64,000 nucleotides of DNA from G965237725 sp965237725 (GCA_965237725.1 OZ250151.1:1550001-1614000); one strand, 5' to 3'; shown: positions 28,426-39,016, counted from the stretch's first letter. The notes: generated by a model from the letters alone, not told the origin. Made by a program: numbers and translations.

Positions 28426-29488
28426 GGATTGCCTCCATACAAATATTGGCTACTTGCCGAGCCGCATCGGGTTTTCCTAGCTTTCGCGCTGCCTTGGCCA
28501 TGGGGATTAACGATTTTCGGTTCGCATAAAAACTTCTTAGAATCTCAAGCCACTGCCCTTTTATAAACTCTTCCTCCCGCACCATAAATCCCGCATCTTG
28601 TTCGACCAGGTACCGCGCATTTTCGGCCTGATGGTCATTTACCGCTGAAGGGTATGGCACAAACAGCGCCACAACACCCGCACAGCAGACTTCAGAAACT
28701 GTCATGGCGCCGCTTCTACAGATGATTACGTCACACCACTCATAAGCCTGGGGCATGTCATCGATAAATTCATTCACCTGGCAGCCGATGCCAGCCTGCA
28801 AATAGGCTTCACCAATTCCAGTACGACCGTTTCGCCCGCTCTGATGCCAGACGTCGAGGTCCGGCACATCATTTTCCGCAAATAAAATGGGTAGTTGCTC
28901 ATTGAAAACCCGCGCACCCTGACTGCCACCAATCACTAATATCCGCAAGGGGCCTTTTCGATTAGCCAATCGAACGCCAGGGGTGGGGATGTTATAAATT
29001 TCTTCGCGTACAGGATTGCCTATCCATTGATAATTTTCAAATCCGTCAGCAGTTGGAAATCCTGTGAGAACGATGCGACTATATTTGGATAACCATCGAT
29101 TGGTCATCCCGGCAACGGAATTTTGTTCGTGCAAAATAATGGGTAGTCGTAATGCCGCGGCAACCAGCCCGCCAGGTCCCGCTACAAACCCGCCCATACC
29201 AAGGACGGCTTTTGGTCTGCGCTTCATTATTAAGAAGAGCGTCTGTGCCATGGCTTTTAACATCATCAGTGGCATGGTGATTTTTCTGGCTATGCCGCTA
29301 TTGCGTATACCTTTAATATCTATGCAATCAAAAGTGATATTGGCTTCGGTCACGAGCTTCGCCTCGAGACCCTGACGGGTTCCCACCCAACTCACTTCCA
29401 CGCCACTACTGATTAACTCTTTGGCCACCGCCAAAGCGGGGATGACATGTCCGCCGGTCCCGCCCGCCATGATCATCATTCGATTCAT
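28418..29488 (-). CDS. murG: MurG glycosyltransferase (lipid II synthase)
   Basis: Transfers GlcNAc from UDP-GlcNAc to lipid I at the inner face of the membrane. The 356-residue GT28 enzyme has MIMAGGTGGHVIPALAVA, VLGMGGFVAGPGGLVAA, VIGGSQGARVFNEQLP and the CRSGAMTVSEV acceptor/donor site. It overlaps ftsW by 4 bases. Confidence 0.97.
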   Translation of the reverse strand: MNRMMIMAGGTGGHVIPALAVAKELISSGVEVSWVGTRQGLEAKLVTEANITFDCIDIKGIRNSGIARKITMPLMMLKAMAQTLFLIMKRRPKAVLGMGGFVAGPGGLVAAALRLPIILHEQNSVAGMTNRWLSKYSRIVLTGFPTADGFENYQWIGNPVREEIYNIPTPGVRLANRKGPLRILVIGGSQGARVFNEQLPILFAENDVPDLDVWHQSGRNGRTGIGEAYLQAGIGCQVNEFIDDMPQAYEWCDVIICRSGAMTVSEVCCAGVVALFVPYPSAVNDHQAENARYLVEQDAGFMVREEEFIKGQWLEILRSFYANRKSLIPMAKAARKLGKPDAARQVANICMEAIHA

Positions 29489-30672
29489 CGTCTCCCCCGG
29501 GGCTGGGGTTGGGTTTGCCTGTCGATGGCAAACAATAAACCAATAGCTGCCATGCTGCTCAACATGCTGCTACCGCCATAACTTAAAAGCGGCAACGTCA
29601 GTCCCTTTGTCGGCAACAACCCTGTATTGACACCAATATGCACAACGGCTTGCAATGCAATCAGCACGCCAATGCCCTGGGCAAGAAAACCGGAGAATCG
29701 CTGGCCGAGATTGAGTGCTCGATTGGAAATCACAAATGCGCGAAACAATAAAAGTACAAACAGAATTAGCACGCCAAATATGCCTACTGCGCCCAGCTCC
29801 TCGCCGATGATCGCAATCAGAAAATCATTGCCTGCGTGAGGCAGATAAAATAGTTTCTGGATACTGCTACCCAGTCCGGTTCCAAACCATTCTCCGCGAC
29901 CAATGGCTATCAGCGCCTGGACCAGTTGAAATCCACTTCCAAATGGATCGGCCCAGGGATCACGATAACTCAATAATCGCGCCACCCGATAAGGCTCCAT
30001 CCACATGATAATTGCCATCAGCGCCACGGCGATGCTTACGCTAACCAGAAAATGCCAGAAGCGAACACCACCCAGAAACATCATCGCTGCGACGGTTACT
30101 GTAATTACAACGGTGGTGCCGAAATCCGGTTCCAGCAATAACAACAGACCGATAGCGCCAACCACCAGCCCGATGTTAATGATGCCAACCTTAAATAAAT
30201 GCAGGTCCTCGCGTTTTCTCGACAGGTAGTCAGCGAAATAAATAATCGCTGCCAATTTAACAAATTCTGACGGCTGGAATCGAATTCCGCCTAGTTCAAT
30301 CCATCGAAGACTTCCATTGACTTCCACACCAATTCCGGGGAATAACAATGCCACCAATGAAACCAGCCCTAATAGTAGCAATGCCTTGCTTGCACCCTGC
30401 AACCAGTCCAGTTTTATCCTGGCCATCAAAAACATCAATAGCACACCTAGTGCAATGTGGATGGCATGCTTGATCAGATGCTGATAATTTGTGGTCAGGG
30501 TTTTGCTGTCAGTGGCGATGGTTGCCGAATAAACCATAACCAGGCTGATTGACAGCAACGCAACCACCACTACAATCAACCACTGGTCGTATAGAAATTT
30601 CTGACCAAATCGACCCGCCTGGGTGGCAGACGATCCATTGTTCATGGGGATAGTGTTAGCCTGGGTAATCAA
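29485..30672 (-). CDS. ftsW: SEDS glycosyltransferase FtsW
   Basis: A septal peptidoglycan polymerase that works with FtsI. It has 395 residues and about ten membrane helices. SEDS features are RWIELGGIRFQPSEFVKLAAI, LLEPDFGTTVVI and the C-terminal GLTLPLLSYGGSSM. It overlaps murD and murG by 4 bases each. Confidence 0.96.
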   Translation of the reverse strand: MITQANTIPMNNGSSATQAGRFGQKFLYDQWLIVVVVALLSISLVMVYSATIATDSKTLTTNYQHLIKHAIHIALGVLLMFLMARIKLDWLQGASKALLLLGLVSLVALLFPGIGVEVNGSLRWIELGGIRFQPSEFVKLAAIIYFADYLSRKREDLHLFKVGIINIGLVVGAIGLLLLLEPDFGTTVVITVTVAAMMFLGGVRFWHFLVSVSIAVALMAIIMWMEPYRVARLLSYRDPWADPFGSGFQLVQALIAIGRGEWFGTGLGSSIQKLFYLPHAGNDFLIAIIGEELGAVGIFGVLILFVLLLFRAFVISNRALNLGQRFSGFLAQGIGVLIALQAVVHIGVNTGLLPTKGLTLPLLSYGGSSMLSSMAAIGLLFAIDRQTQPQPRGRR

Positions 30673-32033
30673 TAGACCAACTCCAGAACCAGCTCTTTGA
30701 ACACATTGCCGCGATGTTCAAAATTATCAAACATGTCAAAACTCGCGCAAGCGGGAGAGAATAAAACCACCCCCCCTGGCTGCGCATGAATTTTCGCCTG
30801 GGTTATCGCCTCATTTAGGGAACTTACCCGGGTATTCGATGCATTGGCACTCAGGCTGGCCGATATGATTGGTGCATCCTCGCCAAATATCAGGGTGTGG
30901 CTGACATGCTCATCGATGGCCTGGGCGAGGGGCGTAAAATCCGCACCTTTACTTTTGCCGCCACAGATAAGAATGATATTGTTCTTGAACCCCTTGATCG
31001 CCGCGATGGTTGCGCCGACGTTGGTACCTTTGGAATCATTGATCCATTTGACACCATTTACTTCAGCAACAATTTCACATCTGTGCGGCAGGCCACCGTA
31101 ATTCATACCTGCATTTATCATGACATCGTTTAGATCCACCCCTGCAGATTTGACCAGGGCGAGGGCCGCCAGCACATTGGAAATATTCTGATCTCCCTGG
31201 AGGGTTAACTCATCAGCATATCCCAAAACCTGATTACCCATAACCAGACAACGTCTATTGTCCATTTGTGACACGCCAAAATCGATTTCTAAATTCGGCG
31301 CACCCAGTCCAAAACTGACTACCGATGCATCCGCTGGGTCACCAACATTGCATGATCCGACCAGGCTGTCATCCCGGTTAACCACAATATTGTGTGTGCC
31401 ATTGAAAATTCGTTTCTTGGCGTCGATATAATCGTCCAGACTTTGGTAGCGATCCATATGATCTTCGCTAATATTTAGCAGCGTAGCTGAAGCGGGGCGT
31501 AAAGACTGGGTGGTTTCAAGTTGAAAGCTCGATAGCTCTAAAACGTAAAAATCCGGGGTATCCTGATCCAGCAAATCCAGCGCCGGCGTGCCAATATTTC
31601 CGCCGGTTTTTACCCTCAACCCCGCTGCCAGCAGCAATTCGTTTACAAGCATAGTCACCGTTGATTTTCCATTTGATCCGGTTACGGCAATCACCGGCGC
31701 GTCTGCGCATTGGGCGAATAATTCGATATCACCGATCAAATGGCATGAGTCTGGTAGGTTATCGGGATTAACCTCGATTCCGGGGCTGACCACAATTTGA
31801 TCAAATTCCACAAATCGTTCATAAGGAATTCGGCCAACAACAATCTCTAAATCAGGATACTGATCCGTAGTCGCCTTGAGGTATGGCGGCAGTTCCCGAG
31901 TATCCGCAACGGCCACACTTCCACCGGTTTTCATCAGATGTCTGATTACTGAAAATCCAGTCAACCCAAGACCAATAACCAAACTGGTTGGGCTGGTTGG
32001 TTGAATAGATTTTGCTGCCATCAACGTCATCAT
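30669..32033 (-). CDS. murD: UDP-N-acetylmuramoylalanine-D-glutamate ligase MurD
   Basis: Adds D-Glu to UDP-MurNAc-L-Ala. The 454-residue protein has an N-terminal Rossmann domain (VIGLGLTGFSVIRHL), the ATP loop TGSNGKSTVTMLV, LELSSFQLETT, NISEDHMDRYQ and WINDSKGTNVGAT. It starts 2 bases after mraY. Confidence 0.97.
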   Translation of the reverse strand: MMTLMAAKSIQPTSPTSLVIGLGLTGFSVIRHLMKTGGSVAVADTRELPPYLKATTDQYPDLEIVVGRIPYERFVEFDQIVVSPGIEVNPDNLPDSCHLIGDIELFAQCADAPVIAVTGSNGKSTVTMLVNELLLAAGLRVKTGGNIGTPALDLLDQDTPDFYVLELSSFQLETTQSLRPASATLLNISEDHMDRYQSLDDYIDAKKRIFNGTHNIVVNRDDSLVGSCNVGDPADASVVSFGLGAPNLEIDFGVSQMDNRRCLVMGNQVLGYADELTLQGDQNISNVLAALALVKSAGVDLNDVMINAGMNYGGLPHRCEIVAEVNGVKWINDSKGTNVGATIAAIKGFKNNIILICGGKSKGADFTPLAQAIDEHVSHTLIFGEDAPIISASLSANASNTRVSSLNEAITQAKIHAQPGGVVLFSPACASFDMFDNFEHRGNVFKELVLELVY

Positions 32034-32035
32034 CC

Positions 32036-33118
32036 TCAGCGAATCTTCAATGTCGCCAATCCAATCAAAACCAGGATCAAGCTGATAATCCAGAAACGCA
32101 CAATAACCCTGGGCTCGGGCCAGCCTTTCAATTCAAAATGGTGATGCAATGGTGCCATCCGAAAAATTCTACGGCCTATCAATTTAAACGAAGCTACCTG
32201 CAAAATTACCGAAACGGTTTCGACCACAAAAATTCCCCCCATAATCACTAATACAATTTCCTGGCGAACGATTACCGCAACAATTCCAATTGCTGCACCA
32301 AGGGAAAGTGCCCCGATATCACCCATGAATACCTGGGCTGGATAGGTGTTGAACCACAGAAAACCCAGACCTGCGCCTACCAGGGCAGCACAAAAAATTA
32401 GCACCTCCCCGGCTCCAGGAATATACGGTATGCCCAGGTAGCCTGAAAAAACCGCATTACCCGTGGTATAGGCAAATACACCCAAAGCCCCTGCAACCAT
32501 AACCGCAGGCATGATCGCGAGACCATCGAGGCCGTCGGTAAGGTTGACCGCATTACTGGTTCCAACTACAACAAAATAGGTCAAAACAATAAAGCCCCAA
32601 CCCAAAGGAATAGCAACATCCTTGAACAATGGCACAAGTAGTGCAGTCTCAGCGGGAGAGGTTGCGGTGTGATAGAGGAAAAAAGCCACAATCAATCCTG
32701 AAACGCTCTGGAAGAAAAATTTATTTCGGGCGCCCATGCCTTTGGGGTCTTTGTCGATCAGTTTTCGATAATCATCAACCCAGCCAATTAAACCAAAAGA
32801 AATCGTGGTAAATAAAATTGCCCAAATGTATCGATTACTCAGATCCGCCCACAAAAGCGTGGCCACCACCACGGAAATCAGAATCAACGCACCGCCCATG
32901 GTTGGTGTGCCCACCTTGCTGAAATGAGTGGGCGGGCCATCTTCCCGGACGGTTTGCTCAATCTGGTAATAGCTCAATTTCCGGATCATCGCCGGCCCGA
33001 ATACAAAAAATATGCCTATGGCCGTAAGTACCCCGCAAATGCCGCGAAAAGTTAAATAGCGAAACACATTCAGAAAACTGTAGTCCTGAGACAGATTATT
33101 GAATAGCCAGGTCAGCAT
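32036..33118 (-). CDS. mraY: Phospho-N-acetylmuramoyl-pentapeptide transferase MraY
   Basis: Makes lipid I by moving phospho-MurNAc-pentapeptide to undecaprenyl phosphate. The 360-residue protein has about ten membrane segments. Family blocks are GTPTMGGALIL, the Asp-rich WVDDYRK, VNLTDGLDGLA, MGDIGALSLGA and the histidine loop MAPLHHHFELKGWPE. It overlaps murF by 7 bases. Confidence 0.97.
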   Translation of the reverse strand: MLTWLFNNLSQDYSFLNVFRYLTFRGICGVLTAIGIFFVFGPAMIRKLSYYQIEQTVREDGPPTHFSKVGTPTMGGALILISVVVATLLWADLSNRYIWAILFTTISFGLIGWVDDYRKLIDKDPKGMGARNKFFFQSVSGLIVAFFLYHTATSPAETALLVPLFKDVAIPLGWGFIVLTYFVVVGTSNAVNLTDGLDGLAIMPAVMVAGALGVFAYTTGNAVFSGYLGIPYIPGAGEVLIFCAALVGAGLGFLWFNTYPAQVFMGDIGALSLGAAIGIVAVIVRQEIVLVIMGGIFVVETVSVILQVASFKLIGRRIFRMAPLHHHFELKGWPEPRVIVRFWIISLILVLIGLATLKIR

Positions 33119-34533
33119 GGTTTGGAGTCTCGAGATTTATTGTTGTTATTCGAATTACTATTTTCAGTGATCTTGTCCACCACACGTTCCATTTTCGAGG
33201 ATCGGGATCCCTTGACCAATACCGCAACCCTGTCACCTAGATGCTGTTGCAACGCTTCAACCAGCCCTGAAATATCAGTATACATATTGGCGCCGTCACC
33301 AAAACCCTTGAGGTATTCACCAACGACACTCTGGCCGTTTTCGCCCTGACTTTCTGGGTTGAGGCAGAACAATTTGTTAATGCCTGTTTCTCGAGCATAT
33401 GCCCCTATTTCGTGGTGCATCAGCGGACCATTTTCACCGAGCTCGGCCATTGCACCCAGAACCAGAATTTTGGCGCCTTCAAATGCTCCCAGCACATCGA
33501 TACCGGCCTTCATGGACTCGGGGTTGGCATTATAAGCATCATCGATTACCACGGCGCCCTGGCAACCGCGCTTAATATTTAACCTGCCATTAATCCCGCC
33601 CATATTCTCGAGTCTGTGTTTTATGGATTTCAGACTTGTTCCTGCAGCAATACAAACGGTCGCTGCTGCGGCAGCATTCATAACATTGTGGCGCCCAGGT
33701 AGTGGTAAACTAATATTCACACTTTGCTGTTCAAAATTCAGGCTAAACTGATTCGAAAAACCATTGGACGCAATTTTTCGGGCAACAAGATCAGCTTCAT
33801 TATTGATTGCAAAAGTCATAATCTTGTAGTTGCTATTTTCCAGCTCAAGCTGCGATCTCCATTGCTGATAGAAAGGATCATCTGCATTTAATACGGCGAC
33901 ACCGTTGTTGGATAACCCTGAAAAAATTTCAGCCTTTACACTGGCAATCTCTTCCAGACTGCCAAATCCTTCGAGGTGTGCTGGCCCAACATTGTTTATC
34001 AATGCGATGCAAGGCTGGGTTAACTGGGTTAGATAATGAATTTCACCGGCGTGGTTTGCACCCATCTCAATTACTGCAAAATCATGCTGTTTATTCAGTT
34101 TTAAAAGTGTTAGTGGTACGCCCCACTGATTATTAAAACTGCTTTGTGGCGACAGGCATTTATTTTTATAATTGAGTATGGACGAGACCATAGCCGTCAC
34201 CGTGGTTTTTCCATTGCTTCCAGTAATTGCCAAAACTGGAATAGAAAATCGCATGCGCCAGTTTTTCGCTAACTGACCAAGGGCATATGTGGTGTCGGAA
34301 ACTTCGATCTGACTGAATGCAGATTTATCTATAGTGGACACCATAGCCCCTACCGCGCCGGCTTTTTCCGACTGAACTATAAACTGATGACCGTCAAACT
34401 TCTCCCCGGGAATCGCAACAAACAGATTGTCCGGTTCTACTTCTCTGGAATCGATTGCCACACCACTGAAATATTTATCAGCGCCACGCAATTTACCCTG
34501 AACGATATTCGCGGCTTCTGAAAATTCCATCAT
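33112..34533 (-). CDS. murF: UDP-MurNAc-tripeptide D-alanyl-D-alanine ligase MurF
   Basis: Adds D-Ala-D-Ala to complete the pentapeptide precursor. The 473-residue protein has the ATP loop TGSNGKTTVTAMV, VIEMGANHAGEIHYL, NADDPFYQQW, DDAYNANPESMKAGI and GAMAELGENG. The C-terminus ends in an Asn/Ser-rich tail. It overlaps murE by 4 bases. No ddl gene is present in this cluster, so the D-Ala-D-Ala it uses must come from a ligase encoded elsewhere. Confidence 0.96.
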   Translation of the reverse strand: MMEFSEAANIVQGKLRGADKYFSGVAIDSREVEPDNLFVAIPGEKFDGHQFIVQSEKAGAVGAMVSTIDKSAFSQIEVSDTTYALGQLAKNWRMRFSIPVLAITGSNGKTTVTAMVSSILNYKNKCLSPQSSFNNQWGVPLTLLKLNKQHDFAVIEMGANHAGEIHYLTQLTQPCIALINNVGPAHLEGFGSLEEIASVKAEIFSGLSNNGVAVLNADDPFYQQWRSQLELENSNYKIMTFAINNEADLVARKIASNGFSNQFSLNFEQQSVNISLPLPGRHNVMNAAAAATVCIAAGTSLKSIKHRLENMGGINGRLNIKRGCQGAVVIDDAYNANPESMKAGIDVLGAFEGAKILVLGAMAELGENGPLMHHEIGAYARETGINKLFCLNPESQGENGQSVVGEYLKGFGDGANMYTDISGLVEALQQHLGDRVAVLVKGSRSSKMERVVDKITENSNSNNNNKSRDSKPC

Positions 34534-36041
34534 GCCAGGGCCTCCAGAATTTCGGGGGTAAATTTTCGGTCGCTCAGTTCATATTGGGTAACACCAATGG
34601 TTTGTGTAGATTCATGACCTTTGCCGGCGAGCAAAATTAAATCATTCGAACCCGCTGATTTAATCGCATCCCGGAGCGCCTGCTTGCGATCATGCTGCAC
34701 AGCCACCGATCGACTTATTCCAGATTTAATTTGTTCAATAATTTCGGCTGGGGGTTCCGTGCGTGGATTGTCATCGGTGAGGATAATTCGGTCCGCAATG
34801 GCATCGGCAATTTCTCCCATTTGTTGGCGTTTGCCCTGATCACGGTCTCCGCCGCAACCAAAAACCACAATAAGTTTTCCTTTACAAAGTGAACGCAGCG
34901 AGACCAGGGTGCGTTCCAGTGCATCCGGGGTGTGAGCATAGTCAACAATAACCACAGGTTGATCCGGATTATTTCTGAAAACCTCCATTCGCCCGGGAGG
35001 CGGCGCGAGCTGGAAAATTAACGGCACTACCTCAGACATGTCAAGTCCAACGCCTAACAGGCCACCAATAGTTGCTAGAATATTGGGGACATTTAATTCA
35101 CCAATCAGTTTTGACTCGATACTGTAAGTTTGATTTTCATAGTTCAAATCAAAACAAATGCCCACATCATCCACTTCTAAATTCGTTGGTTGCAAATCAC
35201 CGGATTCGACGCCATAGGAAATACATCGTAGGTCATTCTGTTGATCCAGAAAATTAATCAGTTGCTGACCAAATACATCATCCTGGTTGACCACCACCGA
35301 CTTTAGTGATGGAAACTCAAATAATTTCTTTTTTGCTGCACCGTATGCTGCCATGGACTGGTGATAGTCAAGATGATCCTGGCTTAGATTGGTAAATATG
35401 GCAACGTCAAAATCCACCCCATTTACCCGGCCCTGATCCAGGCCATGTGAAGAAACTTCCATACAAACCGCATCAAACTGGTTAGCATGAAAATCGTGTA
35501 ATTTCTGGTGTATGGAAACCACATCCATAGTGGTGAGTTCGGAACTCGTCAGACTATTAATCGCGCCGCTCCCTATGGTTCCGGAATATCCGCAGCGCAT
35601 ATCGTAAATTTCGAGCGCTTGGGTGATCATATATGCGGTTGTGGTTTTGCCGTTTGTTCCAGTGATGCCGATGACCTGCATTGACTTTGATGGCTCTCCA
35701 AAAAATCTCGAGGCTATCGCTCCGAGTTTTTCTTTGAGATTATCTACGCCTATTATGGATACACCACCATCAACGCTGCTCATACGGTCAGTGCCCTGGC
35801 TCTCGAAAACTACGGATGAGGCGCAGTTTTTCCGCGCCTGATCGATGTAATCACGTCCATCCGCGGTGAGGCCCGGCAATGCGATAAATAAGTCTCCCGG
35901 TTCAACGTTTTGACTACTCATCTGCAGATTACTAATCTGACAATCGTTGTTTTTATCGACTACGGCAAAACCGCGCATCAATTCGCTCAGCAAGAATTTT
36001 TCTGAGTAAGGGGTTTCAGCCACAACCTTATGGTGAATCAT
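34530..36041 (-). CDS. murE: UDP-MurNAc-L-Ala-D-Glu:meso-DAP ligase MurE
   Basis: Adds the third residue of the stem peptide. The 503-residue protein has the ATP loop GITGTNGKTTTAYMI, CMEVSSHGLDQGRV, the carbamoyl-lysine region, and the DNPR motif (TDDNPRTEPP) that marks meso-diaminopimelate rather than lysine specificity. It starts 24 bases after ftsI. Confidence 0.96.
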   Translation of the reverse strand: MIHHKVVAETPYSEKFLLSELMRGFAVVDKNNDCQISNLQMSSQNVEPGDLFIALPGLTADGRDYIDQARKNCASSVVFESQGTDRMSSVDGGVSIIGVDNLKEKLGAIASRFFGEPSKSMQVIGITGTNGKTTTAYMITQALEIYDMRCGYSGTIGSGAINSLTSSELTTMDVVSIHQKLHDFHANQFDAVCMEVSSHGLDQGRVNGVDFDVAIFTNLSQDHLDYHQSMAAYGAAKKKLFEFPSLKSVVVNQDDVFGQQLINFLDQQNDLRCISYGVESGDLQPTNLEVDDVGICFDLNYENQTYSIESKLIGELNVPNILATIGGLLGVGLDMSEVVPLIFQLAPPPGRMEVFRNNPDQPVVIVDYAHTPDALERTLVSLRSLCKGKLIVVFGCGGDRDQGKRQQMGEIADAIADRIILTDDNPRTEPPAEIIEQIKSGISRSVAVQHDRKQALRDAIKSAGSNDLILLAGKGHESTQTIGVTQYELSDRKFTPEILEALA

Positions 36042-36065
36042 TTTTCAATGTCCTGCCAACCATGG

Positions 36066-37781
36066 TCATGCCGGATTAGCCTTAACCGAAAAGCCGCTTA
36101 GTTGCGACTGGTCAACCCCATCTGGTTTGACATTATAGAGTCGCATTAAATCTGCCATTAGATTCGAAAATACTGGAGCAGCCACATCACCGCCATAATA
36201 ATATTTCCCTCTTGGATCATCGATGGATACCACGATGACAAACCTTGGATCAGATATTGGCGCTAGTCCGGCAAACAATGACACGTATCGTTTGTTCTCA
36301 TAGTTACCATCGATTAACTTATGTGTAGTGCCGGTTTTCCCGCCCACGCGATAGCGCGGAATACGTGCTTTTCTTGCAGTTCCTTCGGGTGTAGCAACCA
36401 TTTCCAACATACTTCGAATACTCAGCGCGGTTTGCTCTGAAAACACACGCTGTCCTTTCGCTCGGAATCCTGATGCCTTAGGTTCCAGCGTGACCGGCAA
36501 TAATTCTCCGTCCGTTGCAAATGCAGTATAAGCTCTAGCCAGCTGTAGTGGTGTTACCGAAAACCCATAGCCGTATGCCAGGGTTGCATGCTCTATTTTT
36601 CTTGTTCGTTTTTTTAGCACGCCTGTAATTTCACCAGGCAATGATCCGGTTGGTTGTCCAAAACCAACTTTTTCAAAAGTGTCAAACAGGTCATCAAATG
36701 GGAAAGCCAATGCCAATTTTGCAGATCCTACGTTGCTGGAATGAATCACCACATCTGAAATTGAAATTTCACCATAGTCATGCACATCGCGAATGGTGTG
36801 GCCTGCAAGATTGTAATATCCAGGAGAGGTATCGATCATGGTATTGGGGCTTACTTGCCCGCTATCCAGCGCCATTGCGATGGTAAATGGTTTGGCTGTA
36901 GATCCGGGTTCCAGGACATCGGTTACGGTACGGTTTCGAAATACGCCAGGCTTCAATGAACTCCGGTCATTTGGATTAAACTGTGGTGAGTTGACCATCG
37001 CCACAATCTCGCCACTGGGTACTGCCAAAACAACCACACTGCCGCCAGCTGCGGAATGGGTTTTAACCGCGGTTTCAAGGTAACGACTGGCCAATGATTG
37101 AACACGCTGATCAATACTAATTTCAAGGTCCTGACCGTGGTGCACGTGCTGGATACTTTCGACACTTTCTACGTAGTGACCGGCCAGGTCTTTGAGAACA
37201 CGTTTTCGGCCCTCTTTTCCTTTTAGCCTTGATTCAAAAGCAAACTCAAGTCCCTCCTGACCACGATCATCTACATCGGTAAATCCGAGCAGGTGTGCGC
37301 TTATCGGCCCACCGGGATAAAACCGTTTGTATTCCCTGCGAACTTCCACTCCGGAAATATTCATATCCACCACCTGGGCAACCACGCCGGGAGGCAGGCG
37401 TCTTTTGATATACATAAAATCCGCGTTCTCGTATCGCTGACAAGTATCTTTTAGTTTTCTTTTTGACACGTCTATAACCGACAACATGGTATCCCATTGA
37501 CTTTCATCCTGACAGAACACCCCTGGATCTGCTGCAATGGAATCAACTGGCGTACTCACCGATAAAATCCTGCCATTTCGATCGAGAATACGGCCTCGCT
37601 CAGCAGGAATCAGCACTTCCCGTAGATATCGCTTATCCCCCTGGGCCCGCAACTTGTCATTTTCCTGGGTGTGTAGATGGACCACCCTCAATCCAAGAAA
37701 CACAAATGAACATAGCATCAGCCCAAGCACTAAATACTGACGCCATATCGGTGGCGACTTTATCGCGGTTTGCCTAACCAT
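36066..37781 (-). CDS. ftsI: Septal transpeptidase FtsI (PBP3)
   Basis: A class B penicillin-binding protein that cross-links septal peptidoglycan. The 571-residue protein has an N-terminal membrane helix (residues 15-30), a dimerisation domain (GRILDRNGRILSVS, RRYLPPG-like segments), and a transpeptidase domain with the three motifs STAK (EPGSTAKPFTIAMA), SSN (IHSSNVGSAKLA) and KTGT (VGGKTGTTHKL). It overlaps ftsL by 8 bases. Confidence 0.96.
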   Translation of the reverse strand: MVRQTAIKSPPIWRQYLVLGLMLCSFVFLGLRVVHLHTQENDKLRAQGDKRYLREVLIPAERGRILDRNGRILSVSTPVDSIAADPGVFCQDESQWDTMLSVIDVSKRKLKDTCQRYENADFMYIKRRLPPGVVAQVVDMNISGVEVRREYKRFYPGGPISAHLLGFTDVDDRGQEGLEFAFESRLKGKEGRKRVLKDLAGHYVESVESIQHVHHGQDLEISIDQRVQSLASRYLETAVKTHSAAGGSVVVLAVPSGEIVAMVNSPQFNPNDRSSLKPGVFRNRTVTDVLEPGSTAKPFTIAMALDSGQVSPNTMIDTSPGYYNLAGHTIRDVHDYGEISISDVVIHSSNVGSAKLALAFPFDDLFDTFEKVGFGQPTGSLPGEITGVLKKRTRKIEHATLAYGYGFSVTPLQLARAYTAFATDGELLPVTLEPKASGFRAKGQRVFSEQTALSIRSMLEMVATPEGTARKARIPRYRVGGKTGTTHKLIDGNYENKRYVSLFAGLAPISDPRFVIVVSIDDPRGKYYYGGDVAAPVFSNLMADLMRLYNVKPDGVDQSQLSGFSVKANPA

Positions 37782-38049
37782 CGTTATTCTCCAGCTGTAC
37801 GGTGATGATTTTGTCCGGCGGTGGCGGTAACATACCTAATCGGTCGCCCGCGTGGTCCGCAATGTTATGCTCCATTGCCCAGGTCGCTTTCTCCAGCATC
37901 AATCGACCCCATTCGCTTTGTAACTGGTTGTGCTGGATTTCCAGATTCTGCAAATGCACAAATGCCAGTCTGTTTTCATGGCGAACGGTTACTACCCCCA
38001 AGGCACTCACCAGGACTGCAATTAGCAAATAGATGGAAAATTTGCTCAT
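37774..38049 (-). CDS. ftsL: Cell division protein FtsL
   Basis: A small bitopic divisome protein that pairs with FtsB and FtsQ. It has 91 residues with one N-terminal membrane helix (IYLLIAVLVSALGVVTV) followed by a short coiled-coil region (HLQNLEIQHNQLQSEWGRL). Sequence conservation is low in this family, so position between rsmH and ftsI carries much of the evidence. Confidence 0.9.
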   Translation of the reverse strand: MSKFSIYLLIAVLVSALGVVTVRHENRLAFVHLQNLEIQHNQLQSEWGRLMLEKATWAMEHNIADHAGDRLGMLPPPPDKIITVQLENNDG

Positions 38050-38075
38050 GATAAATTTTTTATGGTCAAAATTGC

Positions 38076-39011
38076 TTAGGCAGCGGTTTTTTGTGCAACC
38101 CGCATAACCGCACTTCGCGCCCGGGGATTGATCTTTAACTCACCCTGAGTCGGTTTAACCAGCTTGCCCACAAGCCGTAACTTTGGCTTCAACATGTCGC
38201 TGGTTACGGGCAGATCCACAGGATAAGGATCTCCTCTGGACTGATCGCGAAAAAATCGTTTTACGATTCGGTCTTCAAGAGAATGGAAACTGATCACAAC
38301 CATGCGCCCACCAGGGGTCAGGGCATCCAGGGCCTGAGGCAGTACAGTTTTTATTTCCTGTAATTCAGAATTCACCGCGATTCGTATGGCCTGGAATGTG
38401 CGCGTCGCTGGATGTTTGCCTTTTTCCCTGAACGGAATGGCATCACAGATAATCCGTGCAAGCATATGGGTAGAATCAATTTCATTCTCCAGCAGGGTGG
38501 TTTTTATTTTCCTGGCAATTCGCCTGGCGAATCTTTCCTCGCCAAATTCCTTCAATACCTTTACCAACTCGTCCTCTTCTACCCGTCTGATCCAGGTCGC
38601 AGCAGGGACACCCCGACTTTGATCCATTCGCATATCCAGTGGACCATCGTGACTAAAACTAAAACCCCTTTGTGCCTGGTCCAACTGGGGGGATGAAACA
38701 CCAAAGTCAAACAAAATTGCGTCAACTTCACCGATTAAAACCCGCTGATCGAGAATATGTGTGAGCTCGGAAAAAGGGGCGTTAACTACTTCGATTTGTG
38801 GCTCGTCTTTCCATTGGGCCAATCCATGGTCCACAGCATCCTGGTCGCGATCAATCACAATTAATCGAGCCTTCGCCGGCAGCGCATCGAAAATTGCTCT
38901 GGAATGACCGCCGCGGCCATAAGTTGCATCGACAACAACCTGGCTTTGGGAAAGATTTAATGCCTGGACAGCCTCATTTAACAGTACCGGAACATGGGCT
39001 GAAGAGTTCAT
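38076..39011 (-). CDS. rsmH: 16S rRNA m4C1402 methyltransferase RsmH
   Basis: A SAM-dependent N4-methyltransferase acting on C1402 of 16S rRNA. The 311-residue protein has HVPVLLNEAVQAL at the start, the SAM motif VDATYGRGGHSRAI, LFDFGVSSPQLDQAQRGFSF, and the C-terminal KINPRARSAVMRVA. It starts 5 bases after mraZ. Confidence 0.97.
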   Translation of the reverse strand: MNSSAHVPVLLNEAVQALNLSQSQVVVDATYGRGGHSRAIFDALPAKARLIVIDRDQDAVDHGLAQWKDEPQIEVVNAPFSELTHILDQRVLIGEVDAILFDFGVSSPQLDQAQRGFSFSHDGPLDMRMDQSRGVPAATWIRRVEEDELVKVLKEFGEERFARRIARKIKTTLLENEIDSTHMLARIICDAIPFREKGKHPATRTFQAIRIAVNSELQEIKTVLPQALDALTPGGRMVVISFHSLEDRIVKRFFRDQSRGDPYPVDLPVTSDMLKPKLRLVGKLVKPTQGELKINPRARSAVMRVAQKTAA

Positions 39012-39016
39012 GATAG